A stretch of DNA of 64,000 nucleotides from CAZCFB01 sp964511535 (GCA_964511535.1 CAZEFW010000004.1:1-64000), one strand, 5' to 3'; positions 8,370-18,468 are shown, counted from the stretch's first letter. Numbers and translations are program-made. The notes: generated by a model not told the origin, from the sequence alone.

Positions 8370-8906
8370 TTAGCGGGTGGCCCTCAGGATCCACTCCACG
8401 CCGGCGGGCAGGTCTGCCGCGGCGTGGTCCGGGGCGACCTCGTTGATGGCCGCCTGGTCGGCGCTCAGGAACAGTGACCTGCAGCCGGCGGCCCGGGCGG
8501 CGCCCATGTCGCTGGGCCGATCACCCACCATCACCGAGCGGGACAGGTCCACGCCGAGCCGGCTGGCGGCGCGCAGGATCATCAGCGGCTGCGGCTTGCG
8601 GCAGGGGCACCCCTCGTCCGGGGTGTGGAAGCAGTACTCGAACCCGGCGAAGGTCACCCCGGGCAGCAGCTCGAGCATCCGCGCCTGGATCGCCGCCACG
8701 TCCCGCTCGGTGAACCACCCCCGGCCCACCCCCGACTGGTTGCTCACCAGCACCAGCGCCCGCCCGGCCTCCTGCAGCCGCAGCAGCGCGTCATGCACGC
8801 CCGGCAGCAGCCGCACCTGCTCCGGCCGGGACATGTAGCTCTCGTCGTCCAGCAGGGTGTCGTCCCGATCCAGAAAGACCGCCCCTGGAGCAGCCTCAGA
8901 CGTCAT
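8370..8906 (-). CDS. gmhB: D-glycero-D-manno-heptose 1,7-bisphosphate 7-phosphatase (HAD-IIIA)
   Basis: A 178-residue HAD phosphatase with motif I as FLDRDDTLL (nucleophile and acid Asp), motif II VLVSNQSGVGRG, motif III Lys in CRKPQP and motif IV MVGDRPSDMGAA. The zinc-binding loop YCFHTPDEGCPC (Cys, His, Cys, Cys) is typical of GmhB. It removes the 7-phosphate from heptose 1,7-bisphosphate, the product of the HddA-type kinase encoded at 4424-5401. It is the last gene of the dnaB operon and overlaps the dnaB 3' end by 11 bp, so it is co-transcribed with replication and ribosome genes. Histidinol-phosphatase is the alternative, but the loop and length favour GmhB. Confidence 0.87.
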   Translation of the reverse strand: MTSEAAPGAVFLDRDDTLLDDESYMSRPEQVRLLPGVHDALLRLQEAGRALVLVSNQSGVGRGWFTERDVAAIQARMLELLPGVTFAGFEYCFHTPDEGCPCRKPQPLMILRAASRLGVDLSRSVMVGDRPSDMGAARAAGCRSLFLSADQAAINEVAPDHAAADLPAGVEWILRATR

Positions 8907-10293
8907 GTCTCGAGCGGCTCTCGAACCGGGTGTACTTGGGCAAGAAGACCAGCTCCACGTTGCCGAGCGGGCCGTTGCGCTGCTTGCCGATGATCAGCTC
9001 GGCCGGGATCGGCTGGTTCGGGTCGAACTCCTCGCCGTCCTCGTTGCCCCGGGCGCGGTGGATGAACGCGATGAGGTCCGCGTCCTGCTCGATGGCCCCT
9101 GACTCGCGAAGGTCGCTCAGCTGCGGGCGCTGGTCCTTGCGGTCCTCCACCGCGCGCCGCAGCTGCGACAGCGCGATGACCGGCAGCCCCACGTCCTTGG
9201 CCAGCGCCTTGAGCCCGCGGCTCACCTCCGCCACCTCCTGCTCACGTGAGGCGTTCTGCTTGGTCCGCGCCCGCACCAGCTGCAGGTAGTCGATGACGAT
9301 GAACCCCATGGGCGACGACTGCCCCTCCACCTCGGGAAAGATCCGCGTGTCATGCCTGAAGCGGCGCGACTTGGCCCGGATCTCCAGCACGGTCAAGGCG
9401 GCCGAGTCGTCGATGAAGATCGGCGCCTCGCTGATGCGCCCCGCCGCCGCGGTGAGCTCCCCCCACTCCCCCTTCTCGATGGAGCCTGAGCGCAGCTTGC
9501 GCGAGTTGATCTGCGCCTCGGCGGCCAGCACGCGCTCGACGAGGGACTCCTTGCTCATCTCCAGGGAGAAGATCAGCACCGGCACGTTGTGATCCATGGC
9601 CGCGTTGTGCGCGATGTTGATGCAGAAGGAGGTCTTGCCCATGGAGGGGCGCGCCGCCACGATGATCAGATCCCCTGGCTGCAGCCCGGCGGTCAACGCG
9701 TCGAAGTCCGGGTAGCCGGTGGGCACGCCGGTGATGTCCTTGTCCTTGGCGTGCCGCTCCTCGATGTTGTGGAACACCTCGGTCAGGATCGGCTTGATCT
9801 CGTGGTAGTTGGCCCGGTCGGTGCGCTGGGCCAGCGCGAAGATCTGCCGCTCCGCGTCGTCCATGTAGTCGGCGACCTCCGACGGGTCGTCGTACCCCTC
9901 GGCGGCGATCTGCGAGCAGGCCTGGATCACCCGCCGCACCGTCGCCTTGTCCCGCACGATTCGCGCGTGGTAGATGATGTTCTCGGCGGTGGGCACCTTG
10001 CTGGCCAGCTCAGCCAGGCCCGCCACGCCCCCCACGCGGCCGATGCGGCCCGAGGTGCGCAGCTCCTCCTCCAGCGTGATGATGTCGATGGGCTTGCCGC
10101 GCTCCTCCAGCCGCAGCATCGACTCGTACACTTCCAGGTTCGCCGGGCTGTAGAAGTCCTCCGGGTTCAGGATGGAGAGCACCCTGTTGATGGCCTCCTT
10201 GGGCGAAATGAGGATTCCGCCCAGGACCGAGGCCTCGGCTTCCAGCTGGTGAGGGAGGGTGCGCCCGGATCTGCTCTGCTGACCTTCAGCCAT
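8896..10293 (-). CDS. dnaB: Replicative DNA helicase DnaB
   Basis: A 465-residue RecA-fold hexameric helicase that unwinds DNA at the replication fork. The N-terminal helical domain (LPHQLEAEASVLGGIL) is followed by the linker and the ATPase core: Walker A ARPSMGKT near residues 214-221, VLIFSLEMSKESL, Walker B FIVIDYLQLV, and the motif LSQLRRAVEDR with the terminal ESGAIEQDADLI. The length is normal and no intein is present. It follows rplI after 39 bp in the conserved rpsF-rpsR-rplI-dnaB order, and its 3' end overlaps gmhB. Confidence 0.97.
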   Translation of the reverse strand: MAEGQQSRSGRTLPHQLEAEASVLGGILISPKEAINRVLSILNPEDFYSPANLEVYESMLRLEERGKPIDIITLEEELRTSGRIGRVGGVAGLAELASKVPTAENIIYHARIVRDKATVRRVIQACSQIAAEGYDDPSEVADYMDDAERQIFALAQRTDRANYHEIKPILTEVFHNIEERHAKDKDITGVPTGYPDFDALTAGLQPGDLIIVAARPSMGKTSFCINIAHNAAMDHNVPVLIFSLEMSKESLVERVLAAEAQINSRKLRSGSIEKGEWGELTAAAGRISEAPIFIDDSAALTVLEIRAKSRRFRHDTRIFPEVEGQSSPMGFIVIDYLQLVRARTKQNASREQEVAEVSRGLKALAKDVGLPVIALSQLRRAVEDRKDQRPQLSDLRESGAIEQDADLIAFIHRARGNEDGEEFDPNQPIPAELIIGKQRNGPLGNVELVFLPKYTRFESRSRHDV

Positions 10294-10332
10294 GGATCCG
10301 GATTTTACAGGTGGGGGGAGGAGGGATCCAGG

Positions 10333-10776
10333 TTACTTCGCCACCACCCAGACCTTCAAGGCGGCGAGGATGTCGCGGGTGAGTCGAATCTCCACGGTGT
10401 ACACACCGAGAGATTTGATCGGCTCCTCCAGGCGGATCTTCTTGCGGTCCACCTCCAGGCCCTCTTCTTTCAGGCCCTCGGCGATCTCCTTGGTGGTGAC
10501 CGAACCGAACAGCTTGCCCTCCTCGCCTGCCTGCTTGGCGATGGTCAGCGACAGCTGCTCCAGCTTGGCCTTCACCTCCTCGGCGGACTTGAGCTGCTTG
10601 GCCGTGTGCTGCTCGATGACCTTCTTCTCATGCTCAAGCTGCCGCTTGTTACGCGAGGTGGCCAGCACGGCCAGCCCCTTGGGGATCAGGAAATTGCGGC
10701 CGTAACCGTCGGCCACGTTGACCAGGTCGCCGGCGCGGCCCAGGTTGTCTACATCTTCACGCAGGATGACTTGCAT
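10333..10776 (-). CDS. rplI: 50S ribosomal protein L9
   Basis: A 147-residue protein with the L9 N-terminal domain (MQVILREDVDNLGRAGDLVNV and GYGRNFLIPKGLA), the long connecting helix rich in Lys/Glu (residues 45-75) and the C-terminal rRNA-binding domain beginning KLFGSVT. The start ATG follows GGAGGTGAGCC. L9 binds domain V of 23S rRNA near the L1 stalk. It lies between rpsR and dnaB, as in most bacteria. Confidence 0.97.
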   Translation of the reverse strand: MQVILREDVDNLGRAGDLVNVADGYGRNFLIPKGLAVLATSRNKRQLEHEKKVIEQHTAKQLKSAEEVKAKLEQLSLTIAKQAGEEGKLFGSVTTKEIAEGLKEEGLEVDRKKIRLEEPIKSLGVYTVEIRLTRDILAALKVWVVAK

Positions 10777-10789
10777 GGCTCACCTCCGC

Positions 10790-11038
10790 CTATTTGCCCG
10801 CGACCGAAAAGGGCATCAGGGCGATCATGCGAGACCGCTTGATGGCCAGGGCCAGCTTGCGCTGGTGCTTCGCGCAGGTGCCGCTGATGCGGCGAGGAAT
10901 AATCTTGCCCCGCTCGGTGATGAAGTACTTGAGCAGCTGGGGATCCTTGTAGTCGATCTGGATGCTGCTGTCGGCGCAAAAACGGCAGACCTTGCGGCGG
11001 CCAAAACGACGCCTCTTCTTCAGAAAACCCATGGACAT
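10790..11038 (-). CDS. rpsR: 30S ribosomal protein S18, zinc-ribbon form
   Basis: The 82-residue protein has the S18 core YKDPQLLKYFITERGKIIPRRISG and basic ends. It keeps CRFC near residue 18 and CAKH near residue 55, the zinc-binding (C+) form of S18 rather than the Cys-less form. S18 pairs with S6 on the platform of the small subunit. A strong ribosome-binding site, GGAGGAG, lies at the end of rpsF, and the start is 3 bases after the rpsF stop. Confidence 0.96.
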   Translation of the reverse strand: MSMGFLKKRRRFGRRKVCRFCADSSIQIDYKDPQLLKYFITERGKIIPRRISGTCAKHQRKLALAIKRSRMIALMPFSVAGK

Positions 11039-11040
11039 GA

Positions 11041-11722
11041 CTACTCCTCCTTCTTGTCGGCGTCGGCAGCCGGTGCGGCCTCGGCAGGCGGAGCCGTAGG
11101 CGTCGTTTTCTCTTCAGCTGCGGCAGGCTTGGCCTCGGCGGCCTCACCCTCGGCAGGCTTCNNNNNNNNNNNNNNNNNNNNNNNNNNNNNNNNNNNNNNN
11201 NNNNNNNNNNNNNNNNNNNNNNNNNNNNNNNNNNNNNNNNNNNNNNNNNNNNNNNNNNNNNCCCTCGGCAGGCTTCTCCTCGCCGTCGTCCGAGTAGGTC
11301 CGGCCCATGTAGGCGTCCTCCTCGTCGGGCACCAGCGTCGCAGCCGCGGCGAACGACTCGTCGTCCACGGTGGTGGGCCGCACGTCGGGGTGCACGTCCT
11401 CGTCCACCTTGACCGAGAAGTGGCGCACGACCAGGTCGCTCATGCGCAGGTTGCGCTCGATCTCCGCGATGAGACCGGGGTCGGCCAGGAACAGCCAGTA
11501 CAGGTAGATCCCCTTCATCTCCTTGCGGCACTCGTAGGCCAGCTTGCGCTTGCCCCAGTTGTCCAGGCGGAGGACCTTGCCGTTCTCGCTGTCGATGATG
11601 CCGCGGATGCGGGTGTTGATCTCCTGGATCTGATCGCTCGAGGCCGCAGGCCTCATGATGTAGATCAGCTCGTATTCTCGTTTTGTGTTTGGTTCGTCTC
11701 GTTGAGACTTCAACGCTTCCAT
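11041..11722 (-). CDS. rpsF: 30S ribosomal protein S6 with Ala/Glu-rich tail, interrupted by an assembly gap
   Basis: The S6 core (YELIYIMRPAASSDQIQEIN, then WGKRKLAYECRKEMKGIYLYW and MSDLVVRHFSVKV) is complete. The start ATG at 11722 is 8 bases after GAAAGGAGTT and is preferred over an upstream in-frame ATG. After about residue 150 the protein becomes an Ala/Pro/Glu/Lys tail containing KPAEG. Here the assembly has exactly 100 N, and the same 15 bp flank both sides. Downstream of the gap the tail continues (KPAEGEAAEAKPAAAEEK) to a stop at 11041-11043. The two sides are in the same frame if the 15-bp copies are overlapped, but not if the gap is really 100 bases. Confidence 0.93.
11162..11261. 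other. Assembly gap of 100 N inside rpsF
   Basis: Exactly 100 undetermined bases, a standard placeholder length. Identical 15-bp sequences CCCTCGGCAGGCTTC flank it at 11147-11161 and 11262-11276, so the gap lies in, or results from, a short coding repeat in the rpsF tail. Confidence 0.97.
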
Positions 11723-11780
11723 CAGGTTGAACTCCTTTCGGGTCTGTAGCCCCTCCCGGGGCAAGGTGTCCTGGGTACTG

Positions 11781-12413
<633 letters not shown>

Positions 12414-12419
12414 GGCGAG

Positions 12420-13118
12420 CTACTCCTTCTTCTCCTCTGCGTCGGCGCCTTCCTTCTTCTCGCCGTCGCCCTCGCCCTCGGCGCCCTCGGCGCCCTCCTC
12501 GCCCTCCTCGCCTTCCTCTTCCACTTCCTCTTCCTCGACAGCCTTGGGCGCGGCCACCTGGACCAGCGCCTGGGTGTCGGGCAGGTCCACCGAGATGCCC
12601 TCGCCGAGCTGCAGGTCGCTGACCCGCAGGCCATCGCCGATCTCCAGCGCCGCGATGTCCAGCGTGACGCTGGTGGGGATCGCGTTGGGCAGGCAGCTCA
12701 TGGGCAGGTCACGCAGCACCTGGTGCAGGATGCCGCCGACCTTGACGCCCTCCGGCTTGCCCTCGAGCAGCAGCGGCACGCGCACCGGCACGGCCTTGTT
12801 CGGGTCGACCTTGAGGAAGTCGGCGTGCAGCACGGTCTTCTTCAGCGCGTGCAGGTCATAGTCCTTGACCATCACCTGCAGCACCTCGGGGCCGCCCTCG
12901 CCCTCGATGGTCATCTCGATGACCGTGTTCTCGCCCTTCTCCGGGTCGAGGGCGCCGCGCAGCTCCTCGGGATCAACGGTCAGGGGGATCGCCTCATCGC
13001 CGTTGCCGTAGCAGACAGCGGGGATGATGCCGTTGGCGCGCAGCTTGCGGGCCACGCCCTTGCCGGTCTCGGTGCGGCGGTTTGCTTTCAACTTGCCGAC
13101 GGTCGGTGTCGCTTCCAT
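12420..13118 (-). CDS. rplY: 50S ribosomal protein L25 (general stress protein Ctc form)
   Basis: A 232-residue long-form L25/TL5/Ctc protein. The N-terminal 5S rRNA-binding domain starts KLKANRRTETGKGVARKLRANGIIPAV, followed by the C-terminal beta domain (LHADFLKVDPNKAVPVRVPLLLEG, then DIAALEIGDGLRVSDL). The last 45 residues are nearly pure Glu/Ala/Gly, an acidic disordered tail like the S6 tail in the same operon. ATG 13118 is chosen over an ATG at 13169 because the family begins a few residues before KLKANRR. It sits between prs and pth. Confidence 0.94.
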   Translation of the reverse strand: MEATPTVGKLKANRRTETGKGVARKLRANGIIPAVCYGNGDEAIPLTVDPEELRGALDPEKGENTVIEMTIEGEGGPEVLQVMVKDYDLHALKKTVLHADFLKVDPNKAVPVRVPLLLEGKPEGVKVGGILHQVLRDLPMSCLPNAIPTSVTLDIAALEIGDGLRVSDLQLGEGISVDLPDTQALVQVAAPKAVEEEEVEEEGEEGEEGAEGAEGEGDGEKKEGADAEEKKE

Positions 13119-13234
13119 GTCAATACCCTTGTGGCCCCTCCGCCTCGTGTGGGGGGCGTCAGTTGGCAACCGAGTTCTGAGGGGTTCGATTACCGAAATA
13201 AGCGCTACGTGCTGCCGTTGCCTCTCCGCTCCGC

Positions 13235-14179
13235 TCAGGCGAACAGGGAGCTGATGGAGTCTCCGTGGTGAATGCGTTTAACCGCTTCACCGAGCAGCCT
13301 CGCAATTGAAATAACCTTTATCTTTTCAGAATCTTTGAGCTCATCCCTGATGGGAATCGAGTTGGTGACGATCACTTCTTCCAGGCACGACGCCTCGAGC
13401 CGCTCGGGGGCCGGGCCGGAGAACACCGGGTGGCTTGCGGCGGCGAGCACGCGGGTGGCGCCGTTTTCGCGCACGACCTCGGCGGCCTGAGTCAGGGTGC
13501 CGGCGGTGTCGATCATGTCATCGAGGATGATGGCGGTCTTGCCCTCCACCGAGCCGATGATGTTCATCACCTCGCTGACGTTGGGGGTGTCCCGGCGCTT
13601 GTCGATGATGGCCAGCGTGGCGTTGAGGCGCTTGCTGTAGGCCCGGGCCCGCTCCACGCCTCCCGCGTCCGGCGACACGATGACGACGTCCTCGCCCATG
13701 AACCGCTCGCGCATGTAGTCGATGATGACCGGCAGGCTGAACAGGTGGTCGAAGGGCACGTCGAAGAAGCCCTGAATCTGGCCGGCGTGCAGGTCCATGG
13801 AGAGCACCCGGTCAGCGCCCGCGGTGGAGATGAGGTCCGCCGCCAGCTTGGCCGAGATGGGCGTCCGCGGCTTGACCTTGCGGTCCTGCCGCGCGTAGCC
13901 GAAGTAAGGGATCAGCGCGATGATGGAGCCCGCCGAGGCTCGCTTCAGCGCGTCGATCATCACCAGCAGCTCCATCAGGTTGTGGTTCACCGGGGAGCAG
14001 GTGGGCTGGATCACGAAGCAGTTGAGCCCGCGCACGTTCTCGCCGATCTCCACGTAGCATTCGCCGTCACTGAACGTGGCCACCTTGGCGTTTCCGATGG
14101 GCACCTCGACGTACCTGCAGATCTCCTCGGCCAGCCCGCGATTGGCGTTGCCGCTGAAGATGGTCAGTGCCTTGAGCAT
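13235..14179 (-). CDS. prs: Ribose-phosphate pyrophosphokinase
   Basis: A 314-residue PRPP synthase that makes 5-phosphoribosyl-1-pyrophosphate from ribose 5-phosphate and ATP for nucleotide, histidine and tryptophan synthesis. Motifs: FSGNANRGLAEEIC, FSDGECYVEIGENVRG, the flexible loop RQDRKVKPRTPISAK, and the PRPP-binding loop ILDDMIDTAGT. The family usually has DTGGT; the single Gly-to-Ala change is tolerated in some members. The gene is the first protein gene after tRNA-Gln. Confidence 0.97.
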   Translation of the reverse strand: MLKALTIFSGNANRGLAEEICRYVEVPIGNAKVATFSDGECYVEIGENVRGLNCFVIQPTCSPVNHNLMELLVMIDALKRASAGSIIALIPYFGYARQDRKVKPRTPISAKLAADLISTAGADRVLSMDLHAGQIQGFFDVPFDHLFSLPVIIDYMRERFMGEDVVIVSPDAGGVERARAYSKRLNATLAIIDKRRDTPNVSEVMNIIGSVEGKTAIILDDMIDTAGTLTQAAEVVRENGATRVLAAASHPVFSGPAPERLEASCLEEVIVTNSIPIRDELKDSEKIKVISIARLLGEAVKRIHHGDSISSLFA

Positions 14180-14239
14180 CCAGTGCCTCCTCCCTTATCG
14201 GGAAAGCTCTTTTTAGTGCCACATTACGGCAGCTTCCAG

Positions 14240-14311
14240 CTGGGGCGGGAGGATTCGAACCTCCGAATGCGGGAACCAAAATCCCGTGACTTACCACTTG
14301 TCGACGCCCCA
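14240..14311 (-). tRNA. tRNA-Gln (anticodon TTG)
   Basis: The acceptor stem TGGGGCG pairs with CGCCCCA. The anticodon arm is CGGGA-TTTTGGT-TCCCG with anticodon TTG, and the T arm contains GGTTCGAATCC. The discriminator base is G and the CCA end is not encoded. It lies 60 bp upstream of prs on the same strand, an arrangement often seen before prs, and about 40 bases downstream of a strong promoter. Confidence 0.95.
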
Positions 14312-14356
14312 AGATGACCAGAGCGCCCAAGCAGGGAGCCTAGGCCGTGGTCCGGC

Positions 14357-14385
14357 TATATAGGGTATGTGCCAGACGGTGTCAA
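14357..14385 (-). promoter_or_regulatory. Near-consensus promoter for tRNA-Gln and the prs-dnaB operon
   Basis: On the minus strand, TTGACA (14385-14380), exactly 17 bp, then TATATA (14362-14357). The predicted transcript begins near 14350, some 40 bases before the tRNA 5' end. It is the best promoter match in the window, fitting a stable-RNA and ribosomal-protein operon. Confidence 0.8.
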
Positions 14386-14483
14386 GCACACTGTAGTACT
14401 GCGGTACGGGGGCGCGGGGTGGGGCGGGGGAGGATCCCGGGAGGATCCAGCCGACCGCGGCGTACCACGACAAATCGAAACCT

Positions 14484-14511
14484 TTGACAGGTCCGATCCC
14501 GGGGATACTCT
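14484..14511 (+). promoter_or_regulatory. Promoter of glmS with three ACAGGT repeats
   Basis: TTGACA at 14484-14489, 16-bp spacer, TACTCT at 14506-14511. ACAGGT occurs three times around it: 14487-14492 (inside the -35 box), 14514-14519 (near the predicted transcript start) and 14536-14541 (at the ribosome-binding site). The repeats could be an operator, but this is only a guess. Confidence 0.6.
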
Positions 14512-14547
14512 TTACAGGTCCAGACCTTACCCTCTACAGGTGAAATC

Positions 14548-16368
<1,821 letters not shown>

Positions 16369-16462
16369 CGCGCCGCTTTGCGGCGAGACTTGAGGCTTGA
16401 GGCTTGTGGGTTGGGGGGCACCCGCGCGGGGCCGGGGGGGGGGGGGCGGGGGCGGTGCCCCC

Positions 16463-16507
16463 GAATGCCAGAGTGCCAGGACGCCGGAATGCCAGAATGC
16501 CAGAATG
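16463..16507. repeat. Octanucleotide tandem array A, unit GAATGCCA
   Basis: Consecutive 8-bp units read GAATGCCA, GAGTGCCA, GGACGCCG, GAATGCCA, GAATGCCA, GAATGGGC. Variants differ almost only by transitions. The array is in the gap between convergent glmS and the HtrA-like gene. Related arrays occur at 29229, 33355 and 59300. Confidence 0.8.
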
Positions 16508-16603
16508 GGCGGCTGAAGCGGTGACTGAAGCTGAAGCTGGGGCTGAAGCTGAAGCTGAAGCTGGGGCTGTGGCTGTGGCTGAGACTTGAGCCTCGAGGCT
16601 CGA
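16508..16603. repeat. Low-complexity GAAGCT/GGGGCT repeats and TTGAGGC-type units
   Basis: Hexamers GAAGCT and GGGGCT/GTGGCT alternate from about 16517 to 16575. They are followed by GAGACTTGAGCCTCGAGG, which resembles GAGACTTGAGGCTTGAGG at 16386-16403, so the whole 16386-16603 block is flanked by similar sequence. A long G tract lies at about 16432-16451. No gene is supported here. Confidence 0.6.
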
Positions 16604-16620
16604 GGGTATACAGCTCGCGG

Positions 16621-17757
16621 CTAGGGCTCGGGTCGGATCTCTGACTGAATCGCCAGCGGGATCTCTTTCTTTCCTCTCCAGACCACGATGGCGATCTGGC
16701 GATCGGGGCCCATGAGGGCGGCGAGGCGCGGCAGGGTGCCAGCGTCGGTGATCACCTTGCCGTCGAAGGTCAGGATGATGTCTCCTGCCTTCACGCCCGC
16801 CGCTGCGGCCGGGCCGCCCTTGACCACCCGGGTGACGTACGCCCCCTGAGGCTTGTCCAGGCCCGCCTTATTGGCGCGCTCCTCGGTGACACGATCCATG
16901 TAGAGCCCGACCCATGAGCGCACCACCTTGCCCTCGCGGCGCAGCAGCTTGACCACGCCCCGGGCCAGGTTGATCGGCACGGCGAAGCCGGGGCCGCCGC
17001 CGCCCTCCTCGTGCTGCGGGCTGTTGATCCCCACCACCTGCCCCTGCAGGTTGATCAGCGGCCCGCCGGCGTTGGCCGGGTGGATGTCGGCGTCGGTCTG
17101 GATCAGGCCCCACGGGCCGTGCAGGCCGCTGGAGAGCTCCTTGCGGGGCCGGGCGCTGACCACGCCCGCGCTCATCATCAACCCGTGGCCGAAGGGATCG
17201 CCCAGGGCCGCGACCCACTCGCCGAGCTGCAGGTCATCCGAGTCCCCCAGGCGCGCGGGCTTGAGCTTGAGCCTGGCGGGCGGCGCCACCCGAAGCAGCG
17301 CCACGTTCCCCCGGTCGTCCTTGCCCACCACCGAGGCCCGGACCACCACGCCCTCGGCCAGGCGCACCCTGATCTCCTCGGCCTTTCGGACCAGGTGGGC
17401 GCAGGTGAGGATGAAGCCGTCGGCGCCGATGACCACGCCGCTGCCGAGGCTGCGGTGCAGCCGCTCCAGCGAGGCCTCGTCCTGGCCGGTGAGCTGCCTG
17501 CCGCCGGGGAACCAGTCCGCCGGACCGCCGCGAACGGGCACGCTGGTGCTGAGCTGCACCACCGACGGGGCGACCCGCTTGACCAGCTTGACGAAGCTGC
17601 CCGGGGCGGCGGGGTGGACGATCTTGACCGACCGCGCCGGCGCCGCGCCGGCGTCGGCCTTGATCACCGAGCGCTTGCGGCACCCTGCGCCCACGATGAC
17701 GGCGAGGAGCGTGATGGATAGTAGAAGTTGTGAGAGCGACCGCGCAGGGCGCGCCAT
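16621..17757 (-). CDS. HtrA/DegP-like lipoprotein with PDZ domain, catalytic residues replaced
   Basis: The 378-residue protein starts with a lipoprotein signal (LLAVIVGAGC). The trypsin-like domain (residues 60-270) keeps His121 in TCAHLV. The position of the catalytic Asp is Asn151 (DDRGNVALLRV; the family has TDLALL), and the catalytic Ser is Ala230 (PANAGGPLINL; the family has GNSGGPL). A PDZ domain follows (residues 285-370, PQGAYVTRVVKGGPAAAAGVKAGDIILTFDG split by a normal carboxylate loop). It should bind peptides but not cut them, so a chaperone, sensor or scaffold role in the envelope is inferred. It is in a minus-strand operon with two small cytoplasmic proteins. Confidence 0.88.
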   Translation of the reverse strand: MARPARSLSQLLLSITLLAVIVGAGCRKRSVIKADAGAAPARSVKIVHPAAPGSFVKLVKRVAPSVVQLSTSVPVRGGPADWFPGGRQLTGQDEASLERLHRSLGSGVVIGADGFILTCAHLVRKAEEIRVRLAEGVVVRASVVGKDDRGNVALLRVAPPARLKLKPARLGDSDDLQLGEWVAALGDPFGHGLMMSAGVVSARPRKELSSGLHGPWGLIQTDADIHPANAGGPLINLQGQVVGINSPQHEEGGGGPGFAVPINLARGVVKLLRREGKVVRSWVGLYMDRVTEERANKAGLDKPQGAYVTRVVKGGPAAAAGVKAGDIILTFDGKVITDAGTLPRLAALMGPDRQIAIVVWRGKKEIPLAIQSEIRPEP

Positions 17758-17761
17758 GCGC

Positions 17762-18187
17762 TCAGCCCATGGCCTGCAGGAAGGCCATGCGCAGCTCGTA
17801 GAGCACCGTCTCCAGCAGCTTGCCCTCCTCCGGCGTCAGGTTCCCCTCGGTCTTCTCCTTGAGCATGCCGAGGATGTCGATGGTCTGCCGCGCCATCTCC
17901 ACGTCCTTGCGCCGCGAGCCGTCGGGCAACTCCTGCCCCTCCATGTGCATGATGGCCGACTGGGCCAGCGAGATGACGAAGCTGCCGAAGTCCATCTCGG
18001 GCAGCTCTCCCGCGGCCACGTCCGGGTCCGGCGGGGGCGGCTCATCGGGCACAGCGGCCTGCTCCACCGGCGGCGGATCAGGGGCCTCGGCCTCGTCTTT
18101 CTCCTCACCTTCAGCGGTGAACCGGCGCCTGTCCTTGACGACGAAGGCCCCCTCCTCCTGCTCTGCGTCTTTGCGTTCCTCGCTCAT
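17762..18187 (-). CDS. DUF1844-family protein
   Basis: A 141-residue protein. The N-terminal half is an acidic Glu/Pro linker. The C-terminal half matches DUF1844: MDFGSFVISLAQSAIMHMEGQ, then DVEMARQTIDILGMLKEKTEGNLTPEEGKLLETVLYELR split across two helices. The start ATG 18187 follows GGAGGAGAG. The family is common in Deltaproteobacteria and related phyla and its function is unknown. It lies 4 bp upstream of the HtrA-like gene. Confidence 0.8.
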   Translation of the reverse strand: MSEERKDAEQEEGAFVVKDRRRFTAEGEEKDEAEAPDPPPVEQAAVPDEPPPPDPDVAAGELPEMDFGSFVISLAQSAIMHMEGQELPDGSRRKDVEMARQTIDILGMLKEKTEGNLTPEEGKLLETVLYELRMAFLQAMG

Positions 18188-18223
18188 GGCTCTCCTCCAC
18201 CAGCTTGGGCTCAAACGATCTGA

Positions 18224-18418
18224 TTACGCCTCGGCGTCGCCCTCCTGGGCCTCCCCGGCCTCCTCCTCCGGCTCATCCGGAAAGAGCGGCTGGCTCTTGT
18301 CCTTGGCGTCGGCCAGGTGGCTCAGAAAAGAATCATACTCGCGGCGGGTGATGCGGCCTGTCGCGAGGTTGCGCTCGGCGGTGCGCCTGTCAAATAGGAT
18401 CTCCGGCTTGTCGGACAT
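18224..18418 (-). CDS. Small conserved acidic protein
   Basis: A 64-residue protein: MSDKPEILFDRRTAERNLAT, then GRITRREYDSFLSHLADAKD and an acidic tail (EEEAGEAQEGDAEA). The start ATG 18418 has GGAGGAGAC before it; a longer frame upstream would cover the promoter. The 'GxIT..EY...L..L.D' pattern resembles short proteins seen in other deltaproteobacterial genomes, but I know no function. It is the first gene of the operon with the DUF1844 and HtrA-like genes. Confidence 0.75.
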   Translation of the reverse strand: MSDKPEILFDRRTAERNLATGRITRREYDSFLSHLADAKDKSQPLFPDEPEEEAGEAQEGDAEA

Positions 18419-18439
18419 CAGTCTCCTCCTGAACAACCC

Positions 18440-18468
18440 GATGTAATGTGGCGAGGTCCACCTGTCAA
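18440..18468 (-). promoter_or_regulatory. Promoter of the small-protein/DUF1844/HtrA-like operon
   Basis: On the minus strand, TTGACA (18468-18463), 17 bp, then TACATC (18445-18440). The -35 box is perfect and the -10 weak. It lies 22 bases upstream of the first start codon and is divergent from the dnaJ promoter. Confidence 0.55.

Noticed and set aside
14400..14547. glmS ribozyme upstream of glmS
   Set aside because: No ribozyme core or pseudoknot pattern is visible. The gap is short and is explained by promoter boxes and ACAGGT repeats; the ribozyme is mainly known from Gram-positive bacteria.
16432..16451. G-quadruplex or regulatory G tract
   Set aside because: The long G run is in a low-complexity convergent gap and could be partly a sequencing artefact; nothing else supports a function.
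16404..16589. Small open frame rich in Glu/Ala in the glmS-HtrA gap
   Set aside because: It is produced by GAAGCT/GGGGCT microsatellite DNA and has no ribosome-binding site or known relatives.
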